Counted from the first letter of the stretch, positions 13,501 to 23,531 are shown. The stretch is DNA of 64,000 nucleotides from Procambarus clarkii (GCF_040958095.1 NC_091173.1:15625530-15689529), one strand, 5' to 3'. Notes: a model not told the origin generated them from the sequence alone. Made by a program: numbers and translations.

Positions 13501-16500
13501 TTCCTTATTCTCATATCAGATATAGACAAAAATACAAGTCACAGCTTCGTATCATCCTTTGCAGATGACACAAAAATCAGTATGAAAATTACCTCGGCTG
13601 AGGACATTGAAAAACTTCAAGCTGATATTAATAAAGTTTTCGACTGGGCATCAGAAAATAACATGATGTTTAACAGTGATAAATTCCAGGTACTCAGGTA
13701 CGGTAAAAATGAGGACCTTAAACATAATACAGAGTACAAAACACAATCAAATGTACCCATAGTAGGAAAACAGCATGTAAAGGATTTGGGAATAATAATG
13801 TCGGACGACCTAACGTTTAAGGAGCATAACCAAGCAAATATTGCGACAGCCAGAAATATGATAGGATGGATTACGAGAACTTTCAAATCCAGGGATCCCA
13901 TCACAATGGTTGTACTCTTCAAGGCACTTGTGTTGTCCCGTCTTGAGTACTGCTCAGTACTCACTTCCCCCTTCAAAGCAGGAGAGATTGCTGAAATAGA
14001 GGGAATACAGAGAACATATACGGCACGCATAGACGCAATAAAGCACCTAAATTATTGGGATCGTCTCAAAGCCCTCCAAATGTACTCACTAGAAAGAAGA
14101 CGAGAGAGATATCAAATAATATACACCTGGAAGATACTGGAGGGCCAAGTACCAAATCTACACAGTAAAATAACAACGTACTGGAGTGAACGACATGGAA
14201 GAAAATGTAGAATAGAACCAATGAAGAGCAGAGGTGCCATAGGCACAATCAGAGAACACTGTATAAACATCAGAGGTCCGCGGTTGTTCAACGTCCTCCC
14301 AGCAAGCATAAGAAATATTGCCGGAACAACCGTGGACATTTTCAAGAGGAAACTAGATTTATTCCTCCAAGGAGTGCCGGACCAACCGGGCTGTGGTGGG
14401 TATGTGGGCCTGCGGGCCGCTCCAAGCAACAGCCTGGTGGACCAAACTCTCACAAGTCGAGCCTGGCCTCGGGCCGGGCTTGGGGAGTAGAAGAACTCCC
14501 AGAACCCCATCAACCAGGTATCAACCAGGTATCTAGATTGCCTAATTGCCTTGCCTTATTGTCATCCAAGCTTGGAGCTTTCTCTTTATAATTACTTACC
14601 AAGTTGTATCTACGGGAAGCATGACTACCCTGAGGGCTTCCCTTACCTCGCTTCTGTACTTTGTACATTCATACCTTTCGTCGTTCCAGAACTATCAGAA
14701 TACTTACTGGTAATGGAGTTAGTAATAAGATAATTCCACCCCGATGCTGACCTTGCTAATACAATGTTGCAAAACGGGTATTCACCTAGTTGTGCTTGCG
14801 GGGGTTGAGCTCTGGCTCTTTAGGGCCGCCTCTAAACTGTCAATCAACGGATCCCCCTCCCCCCAACACACACAAAGGAAGCAGCCCGTAGCAGCTGTAA
14901 TTCCCAGGTACAGTGCCTATTTACTGCTAGGTGAACAGGGGGGGGGCCATCAGGGTGAAAAACTGCCCATTTGTTTCCGCCATTGCCGGGGATTGATCCC
15001 CAGTTCCTAGGAATACGAGTCCCAAGTGCTGGCCACTCAACCGTCTGGCCCCCCTGGGATGTCACCCAGTGGTCTATATTTTCCTAACTAAATATATTTC
15101 GAGTTGAGGACTGATATTTCTCAAGAACAGCCAACTTAATTAACTTGCGATCATCTCTGCCAGAAATGTTTCTGTCTAGGCTTAACTGTTCCTTTGTAAT
15201 CTGGTAAGCCTACGCTGCCTGGGTGCAAGAGTGTCAACGCAAAGCTATTCAGGAATGTAAAAACTAAGGATTGCAGAAGTTACAGGAGTGGGTTAACAAA
15301 TGGTTTCTAAAATTCAATCCCATGATGTTTAAGATGATAATAGGAAAGAAAGGAAAGGAGACCAAGAGGCACCTAAGCCATAAGTACTGTAGAAGGCAAC
15401 AACTGAAATGTGATTTTGGGCTGGATACAATTCAACAACTAACGCAAGTGGCACAAACCGGGTAACATTGTCTGCGCAAGGAAAACTGGTAAACATTAGA
15501 AAAAAATTTGTAACCTATGTCAGGACACTGCAGAAAAATCTACACGACCTCTGTTAGAACAATACTTTAATATACAGCATCGGCATGGAGTCTGCACCTT
15601 ATGAAGCATAAAACCAAAATTGAGAAAGTAAAGACATTTGCAGCAAGATTAGCCCGAGAGCAAAATGTTTTGCCGTGAGAATACTATAGGTTAAAAACTA
15701 GGCCTTAACCCTAGAAGAGGTAAAATGGTGACTATGATCACAATTTCAATATACTAAATTGAATATAGAAAGTGGACGGCCTCTAAATTGAAAAAGTAGG
15801 GCGAGAGGGCAAAATTTGTAAGTGCAAATGCACAAGTGTACTTTGAGAAATGACTTGCCTCTTACCCCAAATGGGCGGTCAACAAAAATGTGATGAACGG
15901 TTAAATTATAATGTAACAGATACAACAAGGCTAGTAAACAGGGCATAAAGAGTTAGACCTCACTTCCCTTCAATCATTGCTGAGCAAATGTGTTGGTGCA
16001 AGTGTGTTGGCCCATGTCCTTGTCTGGACCCAGGTATGTCTCCAATGTTGGCTATTTAGCCAAATCCTACTCGTATCACAAACGTGCTTTTATCACATTT
16101 TTAGTTTAGGGGTTGGCAAACTGATTAAGGGTACCAATATATATTTTTTACACCATCTCAACACATTAAGGCAAACCAACTACCCCAACACCACCATTGT
16201 CCATATATCTAAACTCAAACAACAGTTTATCTAAACGGTTTATCTAAACAGCCGCCCACTAATACAGGCCTACACTCGCACACGCTGACAGTTGTATTTA
16301 GCAGCTGAGGGGGGGGGGGAGGCAGTGCCATGAAACACTGGTGTGGCTGATTTCAAGGAGGTAGGGGAAAAAATTATTAGGGGAAAGTGCCAATCCATTA
16401 CAACTATATAGCACTTGGAAAGGGGTTAGGATAAGGTTTTCAGATAGGACAGGGAAAAGGAATGGTGCCCAACCACTTTGACTGCTTCCAAACACCAAAC

Positions 16501-19500
16501 TGCTTCTAAAATCTTATGGCTGAACTGATGGAGGAAGTTCAGCTAATAATTTGTAAAGCTATTCACCTAGTTCTTACAGGGGTTGAGCTCTGCTCATTCA
16601 GCCCGTCTCTCAACTGTTACTAACTACAGTACTATATTTTTTTCCCCACACCACACACACACAGCTGGCGACTTTTGCATGCAGTTTAATTAACGTGCTT
16701 AGGGGAAACCAACTCCTTAATCTAGTGATCTAGACACATCCACCTCCTTGTGCTAGTAAATGCTTTAATACCCCTTCCTCTGGAATGCTTAAAGCTTGTT
16801 CCAGTTTTGTCATTCTGCAGGGATTACTCACAGGTCAATCAAAACTATGTACCCAAGCACAGGCCAATTCTAAATACTGTAGTAGATTTGCTCATCACTA
16901 AGGTATAAGCTGGGTTTAACAGTCTGGCAAGTTGGCTTCTTAGCACCCTCCTATTCAAGCTTCTCAAGGCCTACAAGAGATTTTATATTTTAACTTTTCA
17001 TTCATACGAGTGATTGGCAAATCTGTTACATATGTTACAATAAGGTCATTAGCACTGAATACACCAAAATAATGAAGTCATTCAAAAAGGGAAATACCAT
17101 TTCTTTAGAAAACCAACCTGAGGATTCACAATTCCAGCTTGTAATTAGTGAAGAGGGGTCAGCTGCTTCCACAAAACTTTCATTGGGATTACTACAGGAG
17201 CCCCCAGCACCAGGGAAAGTGGCATTCTTCCACACACTCAACAAGCAAGTGATTTACAATCAGGACAAGGCAGGCATCAAAGCGGGGCTGCATGCTCGAC
17301 TAGATCCAGTAAATAGCTTTAGTCAGCCTAATGTGATCAATACAAAGCCTTGTCAGCCATTTTTCAAAATCTTTGTATTTTTGAGGTCATCCAGGGACTG
17401 AACACATCAGTGAACTGTTGGAGCTTGCTAAGCCCAGCAAGAGCCCCAATTTGAAAGAGATTAAGGTTATGGCAGATAAATTGGCAACAGTTTATTAAGG
17501 ACTTTAATGCAATCAAAGACTGGATTGCAAGATTCAAGGCGAGTCAGCATTATTTAAAAATGTATATTGAAGCATCAAGTGTTGATCTGGCTAATAATGA
17601 TTCATTTGATAAAGTCATTACATTTTGAATGATTTAAGGAATTATTTGATATAAAAAATATATTCGATACACATGCGAACAGCCACAAGATCAGACTTAG
17701 ACGATTTAACAATTCATTAATAAAGCGATTCAATTTTCCAGTTGCTGGAGTTTACGAAATAACAGATGCTGCGGATGAGGTGCAAAAAAGTACAAATAAC
17801 ACTTCTTATCCTTCAAGATTTATTTGTTTAGCTAAGTGAACTAGAGGGTTCAGTTCCTGAATCAATTATGTGCCTCTGTAATCCTTTACACCACCACCCA
17901 CGGGATGGATATGAAGTGCATAATAAAGAAATTGAAAATTATCCTTTATATGGAGAGGAATAATGTGAAAAGGACAAGAGCAAAGTTCAAATGGATTATT
18001 TTAAGCTGAAAGCTAAACCTAATAAAATTTTAATATCAAATATTCTTCCCAGTTGCATGACAAAGTGGATGGTTAAAGCTTTCTGTCTAAATCCCACAAG
18101 TCTGTAGAATGGAGTATTTAAGGAGTAAAAGTTTTGAACAAAGAACATGCTGCATCTAGAACTGCCTGTGAAGCCCTGGTGAAGTTAGTGAAAATGATTT
18201 GCAACAATTTTTTGTAGCCTTCAAATCCATAATTAAATTAGTGCCCACAGTATACTGTACAGTACTAAAATTCTCACACCTTGTGGTTCTAGTCATAGAT
18301 GACCATTTTAGTCATCTTTAGACATTACAGAAACCTGGTTAGATACAGAAAATATAGACTATCAGGCCATGTATGCATTTCCAGGTTATACTTTTCACTA
18401 GTGACAAAAATAAAGTTAACAGTTAGAAATTAGAATTTGACACTACTAAATTGGGACACGTCTCCCACAAACTCGGGTAAAAGTTTAAACAAGTTATGCA
18501 AAAGTGCACTCTTTAAATAAAATTCTATGTAAAATACAGTAGGCATAAAAGTGCCAGTTTTAAAATGTCAAAATTTTATAACTAAACTGCAGTTATTTCA
18601 ATCATAGCATTAGTTGACTATGTTAGAAGTTTAGGATCATATACAAATGATCAAAATTTTTATGCGCCACTGAAAAGGGTAATAAATATCCATCTAAAAA
18701 TTTATAAAAAATACCATAAATAAAAATAAACATAATTGGGAGACAAAGAAATAATGGAGAATACAGCAGAATTTATTAATTTGTCTTGGTAATTATGAAA
18801 CCTATATAGAAGAAAATAGCAAACCCCAAAAGAACTAGATAACTATAAGAAACGGTTCTCTGACTATTGGGCCAATAGCAGAACATTGACAGTCAATAAT
18901 GAGGGAAGGTAAGTAGTTTTAGATTTTTTTTGCTTCTGTATTTACAATAGAAAATTTAAACATTCCTTTTCTATTCCCATTAGTAAGTAATGATCAAGAA
19001 TTCCTTTGATTTATTGCAATTGCCAAATAGGATGTACTTGGCCAAATAAGAGGCAAGTAAAACAGCAGATACTGAAACTTTTTTATTCAAGAATATTAAA
19101 GTTAAAAATTTTGATCATGTTTAGCCATCCTCTTCAGTAAGTCACCTTAGACATGAAAGCTCCACAAGTGGAAACCTGCAAATCTCTTAAATGCTGTATT
19201 GGTAAATCAGCACGACATCAGAAACAGACTGTGTGCAATATTTATGTAGATACAGCATAAAATTAGAGTTCCCATGTGAGTTTTAGAAGATCTTTCTTTT
19301 ATGACAATCTTTATTTCATTTATGCAACTTAATATGATCAACAAAAGCAAGGCAGCAGACATTATACAGTACACTATCAGATTTCAAAAAAGCATTTGAT
19401 CAAGTTTGTCGAAAACTATACAAATAAAAGCACATGGTGTATGTATATAGTAGTGCATCATGTTAAAAAAATTGGTTACCTGGATGCAAACAATGTACTG

Positions 19501-21837
19501 TATATTATAGTGTTACGGTAATCTCCTGCCTAGCAGTAGAGCCTGCCTGTTCTTTTACCGCCTATTCACCAACGTATCTGCATGCTTCAACATCAACAAC
19601 AATACTGTACGTGCCCACATTTCTAGACAGACCTCCACCCCTGTCCACTCTCCAGGATCCAAGACACCACCACACCTGCTGTCTTGGCAGGGGACCAGAT
19701 GCCACCCGCTAACAACCATTCTTCTGCTGGCCAATAGTTACCTACAGAATACTCGTCAGCTCTGACGTCATGCCCCATATAAATAGGGCTCGCCAGCATC
19801 CAGACATTGATTACCCTTCGTGCTCTCATGAAACATCTACTTTCGCTCCCCCAGGCGACGGTAGACACGTACAGTTTTTGTATAAATAATTACTTGCACC
19901 CTTGACATTAACAAATTTCACTTGTATATATACAGTGGAACCTTGAATGACAAGCGACTCGTTATGAGCATTTCGAGTAACGAGCAAGCTACTCACAGAA
20001 AATTTGTCTTGATTGACAAGCTTTCGCATGATTAATGAGCAAACCACATGGTGCTTCCTAGCATTCCCGCTGGTTCTCGGACGCCTTCAATGACAGCGTT
20101 GTTGATGTTTTGCAAGACGAGTGTTTCACATGACGAGCTCGGTGCCGGAACAGATTAAATTTGTTAATTGAGGCACCACTATCTTTTTTTGACTAAAACC
20201 AAGTGTAAGTGTTTTGCTTTTATTAATTATTACTTATTATTGTGTTATTAATTAGGCATTTTTGTTATATCAGATGTTTGAAGTTTTTATTCTCTTTGGT
20301 TTTTACCCGCAGCTCTTACACTGTAGAGGACCCCATACATTCTTATTTACTTTATTTTATCTTTTATTTAATGTGCGATGGGCATAACACCTGCCCAAAT
20401 AGCCGCTGCTCTATTCCAATTTCTCGTCACAATAGTTCCAAATTAAATTGCATACAGTATAAAGTTCAACACTAATCAGTTTTAAGCCCTGTCCTTTTCT
20501 CGATTCATAAAAAAGACAATTGCTCATTCTGCACAATATCTAAATTCCCAATGATACCGAATTAGGACAGTTACAGTGCCAACCGAAAGACTGATTAGAA
20601 GCCAACTTAAAACCTTAGTACAGGTACTGTAAATCTGTATGGCAGACATTGTTTTCACTGATGAATATAATGTAATGCTTACTGAAAAATTAAAAAGCAA
20701 GCTACTGGACGATCACCTCGGTTAATGAAGACCTAGGTGTGATAGTGGCTAATACAGTAAATTGAAAGCAAAGCAAGCAGTAAACAAAGGCTGTAAAGAG
20801 AACTACAGTTTCATTGTGAGATCTTTCAAGTTTTGATCGGATAGTCATTCTCCCAGTACAATTTACTGTACCGGAATATTATAGTTTTGGTTGCCTTATT
20901 TGACAAAGGATACTGTTCTTTACAGTATTGTTAAAGAATGTGTTCAGCATCAAGCAACAAAAATGATGTCTAGATTTAGAAATATATAAGTTGTATGAAG
21001 TCCTCAGAAGCTAAATTTATCTACTATCCTTTAATAACCTTCAAGACATCACTAAGCTGTTCAAGTGAGAGGGAAAAAGTATAGTCTGATCAGGATAAGG
21101 ATTTGGCATGGGACGAGTTGAAAGGAATGGTGCCCAACCATTGGACGGTCAGGGATTGAACGCCGACCTGCATGAAGCGAGACCGTCGCTCTACCGTCCA
21201 ACCCAAGTGGTTTTAGCAATTAGAAAGTACTAACTAGGAACCAAAATAAATTGTCATTTGTCTATAATTTCTCATTTTCAGAATTCATTTTGAAATATGT
21301 ACGCGAGTCGCATTGAACAGGATAATTTACCAAAGCAGTTTAAAACCTACCTAACCTTAAGCAACAACCCAAAACAACCTAACTGGGCCTAACCTATGAT
21401 AATATACACTATCAATAATATATACAGTTTCAGCAGATGGGAAACCGAAGTGTGTCTTGTGTACTATTTGACCATACCCAATTTAATACCCAAGTCACTG
21501 TTTAGTAGAGGGTAGCAATACAAAACCCAAAGAAAAACTAACGAGAATTATCACCATACCGTATTAGTTTTACTGGCATGATACAATATATTTCATACAC
21601 CCCTAATGTATGGCATAGACTAGGTGTAAAAATCCACATATATAGGAGCGAGGTCCTGCACGAAGCTAGGGTACTATGCCCACTCACCTCGTCCAGGAAC
21701 TTTGTCACATCGTACACCTTGTCGTGGATCACAGTCCAACACGAGTCGGCCTTCTTGTGCCTCAGCACCTCTGCCAACGTGAACACCTTCGGAGACATCT
21801 TGGACTCGACCTGAACTTCCTTCTCGTCGGCGACCAT
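1473..21837 (-). CDS. CYB5: Cytochrome b5, microsomal tail-anchored type (4 coding exons)
   Basis: Coding exons on the minus strand are 21688-21837, 6535-6663, 4011-4078 and 1473-1548, with phases 0, 0 and 2. They join to 140 aa. The heme-binding core carries HPGG with the first axial His at residue 51 and GHST with the second at residue 75, the 24-residue spacing known for the family. A charged linker (about 93-116) precedes a hydrophobic C-terminal helix (about 121-138) ending in FAR, a typical ER tail anchor. The usual role is electron transfer to desaturases, P450s and other ER oxidases. The start is the ATG of MVADEKE. All splice sites are GT-AG. Introns are 2.5, 2.5 and 15 kb and hold most of the repeats before 21.7 kb. 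It is divergent from OST4. Nothing looks broken. Confidence 0.95.
1549..4010 (-). other. Cytochrome b5 intron 3
   Basis: AT-rich intron. The only clear element is the SINE at about 2900-3165. No coding signal was recognised elsewhere. Confidence 0.8.
2900..3165 (-). repeat. tRNA-related SINE, copy 1
   Basis: The minus strand shows a degraded tRNA-like head with a B-box-like GGTTTGAATCC, then a body containing CCTATTACTTTATGC and CTAGCAATTAATAGGTACC. A second member in the same orientation lies at 8548-8815 and shares the phrase TTAGGCTTATATCGAG at its low-coordinate end. Confidence 0.7.
4011..4078 (-). CDS. CYB5: Cytochrome b5 exon 3 (aa 94-115), polar linker
   Basis: A 68-nt exon between a TTTTAG acceptor and a GTAAGC donor. 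It encodes a Lys/Asp/Ser-rich linker between the heme domain and the tail anchor. It ends in phase 2 and joins exon 4 to give an Asn codon. Confidence 0.88.
4079..6534 (-). other. Cytochrome b5 intron 2
   Basis: AT-rich intron containing a 112-bp short retroposon at 4211-4322 and a long A run at 5890-5914. Nothing else is recognised. Confidence 0.8.
4198..4335 (+). mobile_element. 112-bp short retroposon with 13-bp target duplication
   Basis: The insert 4211-4322 is bounded by a perfect direct repeat GGGTATAACCAAT (4198-4210 and 4323-4335). Its body contains GATGAGTCACAAT, TTGACCAGACCACACAC and GACGTTTCGGTCCGTCC. It lacks a poly(A) or simple-repeat tail. The fold-back insertion at 10447-10668 carries the same unit in both orientations. 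Confidence 0.8.
6535..6663 (-). CDS. CYB5: Cytochrome b5 exon 2 (aa 51-93), both heme ligands
   Basis: Opens directly with HPGG after a TTTTACAG acceptor and closes with the YYIGELAE motif before a GTAAGT donor. It contains both axial histidines (51 and 75). Confidence 0.95.
7205..7275. repeat. Small palindrome cluster with AGTAACCGAT units
   Basis: The sequence reads ATCGGTTACTTAA followed at once by TTTAAGTAACCGAT, a near-perfect self-complementary block. A third direct AAAGTAACCGAT copy lies about 30 bp later. Confidence 0.7.
7340..7475 (-). repeat. 3' end of RNase H-bearing LINE (family C)
   Basis: Contains TTATTATGCACCCCATACCC, GTGGGCAGTAGTGG and ATTCAATTAGCTAAGCAAG. The same tail recurs at 10715-10800, 40620-40800, 56280-56395, 63190-63300 and 63345-63480, and in plus sense near 17820-17940 and 47025-47075. 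Confidence 0.7.
7733..7806 (+). repeat. GTTGTT-head short element, copy without clear duplication
   Basis: Shares the head GTTGTTCTAGAT and the two-hairpin body, with AGTAGCACGGGCT then AGCCCGTAGTGG, with the copies at 12075-12176 and 60634-60700. I could not find flanking direct repeats. Confidence 0.65.
7930..8010 (+). repeat. Partial tRNA-derived SINE (family with GGTTGGGCACCATTCC)
   Basis: Carries GGTTGGGCACCATTCC and GTAATGGCTTGGCGCTTTC, the distal body of the SINE that is fuller at 12420-12790 and 21085-21210. The tRNA-like head is missing here. Confidence 0.6.
8548..8815 (-). repeat. tRNA-related SINE, copy 2
   Basis: Same layout as 2900-3165. The minus strand carries a tRNA-like head with GGGTTAGAATCCCGG, and the low-coordinate end repeats TAGGCTTATATCGAG. 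A C-homopolymer interrupts it near 8611-8623. Confidence 0.7.
9190..9330 (-). repeat. LINE/SINE 3' tail with GTTTCG-AGC core
   Basis: Read on the minus strand, it carries GCGTGCTAGTGGCTTTACAA and ends in an AAATAAA-type simple tail. The same tail is at 57465-57630 and in the SINEs at 38706 and 41640. Confidence 0.6.
9690..9825 (+). repeat. SINE body fragment (GACGCTAAGCCCCGAAATCA)
   Basis: Contains CAACAGCCTGGTTGACCAG, AGGGCCTGGTCGACGA and GACGCTAAGCCCCGAAATCA, the 3' body of the SINE seen more fully at 25224-25460 and 59893-60142. The tRNA head is absent. Confidence 0.7.
10435..10680. mobile_element. 222-bp fold-back insertion with 12-bp target duplication
   Basis: A perfect repeat CTACGTACCCAT (10435-10446 and 10669-10680) brackets two inverted copies of the same unit as at 4211-4322. 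Left arm about 10447-10517, right arm about 10571-10643. The right copy extends further, to ACTCATCGC. A duplication of this length is more typical of target-primed reverse transcription than of most cut-and-paste elements. Confidence 0.8.
11224..11411 (+). mobile_element. 164-bp short retroposon (AATAAACTTATTTCAATTT end) with 12-bp duplication
   Basis: The repeat CTCCCATCAATG (11224-11235 and 11400-11411) brackets an insert that runs from AGGAGGAATGTATATG to AATAAACTTATTTCAATTT. Internal landmarks are CGATGTACTGAACGG and AGCTTGAGCTACCTCATCCC. Related copies are at 12492-12660 and 57065-57240, with a partial minus copy at 12345-12418. Confidence 0.85.
12065..12186 (+). mobile_element. 102-bp GTTGTT-head short element with 10-bp duplication
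   Basis: The repeat AACTACAGGT (12065-12074 and 12177-12186) brackets GGTTGTTGTTATAGATTCAG, then three predicted stem-loops: GCTACT/AGTAGC, ACGGGCT/AGCCCGT and GGCAC/GTGCC. There is no poly(A) and no tRNA A/B boxes. This is the longest copy in the window. Confidence 0.82.
12345..12418 (-). repeat. Truncated minus-strand copy of the AATAAACTT short retroposon
   Basis: Read on the minus strand, it has TGTACTGAATGGGGTGAGAA, then AGCTTGAGCTACCTCATCCC and TACCTCAATAAACACT. It lacks the first half of the family consensus. Confidence 0.7.
12419..12790 (+). repeat. tRNA-derived SINE split by a younger short retroposon
   Basis: The left part (12419-12491) has the tRNA-like head with TAGAGCGACGGTCTTGC and GGCGTTCAATCCC. 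The right part (12661-12790) resumes with CAATCCCCGACCGTCCAAG and runs on through GGTTGGGCACCATTC. The intervening 169 bp are the next entry. Confidence 0.8.
12479..12673 (+). mobile_element. 169-bp short retroposon nested in a SINE, 13-bp duplication
   Basis: A perfect CAATCCCCGACCG repeat (12479-12491 and 12661-12673) brackets 12492-12660. The insert belongs to the same family as 11236-11399, with CAGAATGTTCGGTAATACG, CGATGTACTGAACGGGGTG and a 3' end CTTATTTCAATTT. Removing the insert and one repeat restores the SINE. Confidence 0.88.
13390..14540 (+). mobile_element. LINE (CR1/L2-like), 5'-truncated, reverse transcriptase C-terminal half
   Basis: The 344-aa frame at 13456-14490 begins inside the reverse transcriptase at [14 protein letters not shown], carries the catalytic FADDTK motif, and continues through [29 protein letters not shown] and a C-terminal GPRLFNVLP region. 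The 3' end holds short tandem ATCAACCAGGT units. The EN domain and the first RT blocks are missing, so this is a dead-on-arrival copy, though its frame is still open and it is fairly young. A relative lies at 30000-30620. Confidence 0.9.
14765..15058 (-). repeat. tRNA-derived SINE with GGCCAGACGG head
   Basis: The minus strand begins with a tRNA-like head, GGCCAGACGGTTGAGTGG, and a B-box-like GGGGATCAATCCC. It continues through CCTAGCAGTAAATAGGCAC and a CAATTGACAG-type body, and ends in GCAAGCACAACTAGGTGAAT. A tail fragment of the same kind lies at 16555-16690. Confidence 0.75.
15250..15735 (+). mobile_element. Decayed LINE reverse transcriptase remnant
   Basis: Short frames resemble the RT C-terminal region, with [14 protein letters not shown] near 15270 and [13 protein letters not shown] near 15630. 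Stops and frame changes are frequent, so it is old. Confidence 0.6.
16305..16490 (-). repeat. SINE body fragment (GGTTGGGCACCATTCC family)
   Basis: The minus strand carries GTGGTTGGGCACCATTCC, then CCTTATCCTAACCCC and GCTATATAGTTGTAATGG. It starts downstream of the tRNA head. A G-homopolymer lies at its low-coordinate end. Confidence 0.65.
16555..16690 (+). repeat. SINE tail fragment
   Basis: Contains TTCACCTAGTTCTTACAGGG and GGTTGAGCTCTGCTC, then a CACACACACA tract, matching the end of the SINE at 14765-15058. Confidence 0.55.
17060..17820 (+). other. Unrecognised decayed coding remnant
   Basis: A 109-codon open stretch (17072-17401) is followed by shorter stretches in other frames, including a piece reading [18 protein letters not shown] near 17500-17560. 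I do not recognise a family. The position just upstream of LINE EN/RT remnants and the broken frames suggest a transposon ORF or a processed pseudogene rather than a working gene. Confidence 0.35.
17820..17945 (+). repeat. Family C LINE 3' end, plus orientation
   Basis: Reads GTTCAGTTCCTGAATCAATT, then GATATGAAGTGCATAATAAA, the complement of the family C tail seen at 7340-7475. Confidence 0.55.
18290..19485 (+). mobile_element. Old LINE: endonuclease and reverse transcriptase remnants
   Basis: An endonuclease piece near 18314-18400 reads [15 protein letters not shown], and an RT block near 19380-19425 reads [16 protein letters not shown]. Between them the frames are broken many times. The order EN then RT fits a CR1-like ORF2. 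Confidence 0.7.
19504..19880 (+). mobile_element. Possible old solo LTR (Gypsy-like), fossil
   Basis: Starts TGTTACGGTAATCTCC, contains a promoter-like CATATAAATAGGG near 19776-19790 and has no internal coding part. The opening resembles the segment starting at 61127. A weak, fossil-level call; it looks old. Confidence 0.35.
19932..20190 (+). mobile_element. Tigger-like MITE
   Basis: Begins TATACAGTGGAACCTTGAAT and ends near GAGGCACCACTAT. The interior has GACAAGCG and GGAACAGATTAAATTTG, shared with the longer Tigger-like element at 32483-33338. No transposase frame remains. Confidence 0.6.
20570..21090 (+). mobile_element. Decayed LINE reverse transcriptase remnant
   Basis: Broken frames include a piece encoding EDLGVIVA near 20730 and a TKMMSRFRN-like piece near 20955, both typical of the RT thumb and C-terminal region. 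Many stops. Confidence 0.55.
21085..21210 (-). repeat. tRNA-derived SINE head and body
   Basis: The minus strand reads TTGGACGGTAGAGCGACGG, then GTCGGCGTTCAATCCC (B-box-like) and GGTTGGGCACCATTCC. It is the same family as 12419-12790, here without the nested insertion. Confidence 0.75.
21688..21837 (-). CDS. CYB5: Cytochrome b5 exon 1 (aa 1-50)
   Basis: Encodes [13 protein letters not shown] through the [10 protein letters not shown] motif. The donor GTGAGT follows at 21687 and the exon ends in phase 0, just before the HPGG motif, a conserved intron position in many animal b5 genes. Confidence 0.95.
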
Positions 21838-23531
21838 GGTATACAGGAGTAGTGGCGCGTAAAGGTGCAGATTGTGCAGCGCAGCGTTACCACCTGACGC
21901 CCTAACTACCCGTACTGACCCAGACAGGCGGCTGCGCCCACTACCATCACCACCACCACCACCACTTTCTTACCGGACCTCTCTACTCTCGTATATCATC
22001 TACCATACACTCTCACAACCTCCTCTCATCTCTAAGTGCCAGGGAAATTTTTCCACGTTAAGTACAGTATTACCAATAGTACAAGCTGTGCAATTTGCAA
22101 TATAAAACTTTAAATAGCGGTAGATTTACGCCGTTTTTCAAATGGCGAGAGATTATTTTTGTGAATGGAATAACTATAATAAAATTGTCCTATCGTGAAG
22201 ATCAAATGAAGGGTTATATTCATTAAGTTTAAAATAACATTATAAATTGCATTCTGTTAACGTATTTAACATATGTGACTGTGTTTAAGGTGCACTCTCA
22301 AGATATTTAGGATAGATTATCGTACTTTAGACACCAAAATTTGCTTCATTGATAGGCATTGGAAGAATAATAGTAACAGAGAATTTCTGTTACGTTTTAG
22401 TTATAATTATGCAGTTTTACTAATCTAAAGAAACATTCTGAACCATGTAAATATATCTAGATGTTATCTGATGATAAATATAAATAAAGAGCTAGCAAAA
22501 CCAAAAATAGTTCTTCCATATATTACAAATAATAAACATGGCATATGTTTCATCCAATTTATCTAGGCCGACATATAAATCGTATATACTGATGACATTG
22601 AAATTAAATCAAGGCAAGAGTAAAGAAAAGCAGGTATGTGTGAGGCTGTGGCAGGTGGCGGCGTGACTATTGTTATGGGGAGCACAGGAGACGTGTCAGG
22701 AGGCCGTGTTGTTGTGTCGTGCCGCCCGCCGCCTCTACACAGTCCAGCAGCAGCTCTACCCTTTAACCCATACCTCGCCTAATAACCTTTACACGTTAGT
22801 AATAACCTTATTTATAAATAGTTTTGGGGGTGCAGTGTTTTGAACATAACCTTATGCGCAGAACATAAGGTTATGCATATGTTATAGAGCTGGACAACAG
22901 GTATCTCGGCTTAGGCGGGCAACGGGTAAATGGTTTTATCTTAACATCCTGTTAGTAGGCTTAAAGTTTCCTCTTCGCATCGTTCATGTTAAGACTTGCT
23001 ATTATACGTACCCCTCGAATATGACCTGCCAATCAACTTACAACCAGGTCTTCAATTATTGTTGGGTGAACAGGTCAATCCTCCCTGGCCAGGGTTTGAA
23101 CCCAAACAAAAATTCCTAGTTATTTAGGTAAAATAAATTTTCAGTCTTATTTTCTTAACAGTATATTGTTAAATTAGGTTAAGATTGCTAAGTCAAAATC
23201 TGAACCATCTTGTGTCAAGTCTGGTCTTTGTCTAGGCAATTTGGAATATAGTGCAAATTTCTACCACTGTAAGAGCAGTATGGCAACTATATCGGCAAGG
23301 TTTTGCACATATTGATCCTATATAATGCAAAGATAATTCATGGTTGATATATTATGCCACTACCATAGCTGTAATTCTAGCACAAACCTTGTCCACTGCT
23401 CTCTTCTCTAGTATTCATAAAATACAGTTTTGTTGTGGAGGAAAAAATGGCAGTGGTGAGTTAAATCCTCCGTGCCCTGCCGAAGACCCTTCTGTATCGA
23501 CTAAAAATACAAGTAATACATTTTCTTTCAG
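21838..23531. promoter_or_regulatory. Divergent intergenic region, candidate bidirectional promoter
   Basis: About 1.7 kb separate the cytochrome b5 ATG (minus) from the first OST4 coding exon (plus). The ends (21838-21930 and about 22630-22770) are richer in CpG and G+C than the AT-rich middle, and the right one contains GTGCCGCCCGCCGCCTCTAC. A (CAC)n-like tract sits near 21948-21965. A 5' UTR exon serving OST4 and perhaps ZMAT5 would be expected around 22.6-22.8 kb, but I cannot set its boundaries. Confidence 0.45.
22990..23125 (-). repeat. SINE remnant
   Basis: The minus strand carries GGGTTCAAACCCTGGCC (B-box-like) and a body with CCTGTTCACCC. Degraded. Confidence 0.45.

Larger units (their letters stand above)
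6664..21687 (-). other. Cytochrome b5 intron 1 (15 kb, repeat-filled)
   Basis: Holds SINEs, LINE 3' fragments, short retroposons, a Tigger-like MITE and one possible old LTR. Stretches not listed separately (for example 6664-7200, 8820-9200, 10800-11220 and 15060-15250) are AT-rich and show nothing I can identify. Confidence 0.8.

Noticed and set aside
13617-14513. Minus-strand open frames of 133 and 137 codons
   Set aside because: Antisense shadows of the LINE reverse transcriptase frame at 13456-14490.
17072-17401. A 109-codon frame as a host exon
   Set aside because: No family recognised, and no convincing acceptor/donor pair continues it. Downstream sequence breaks into several frames next to LINE remnants.
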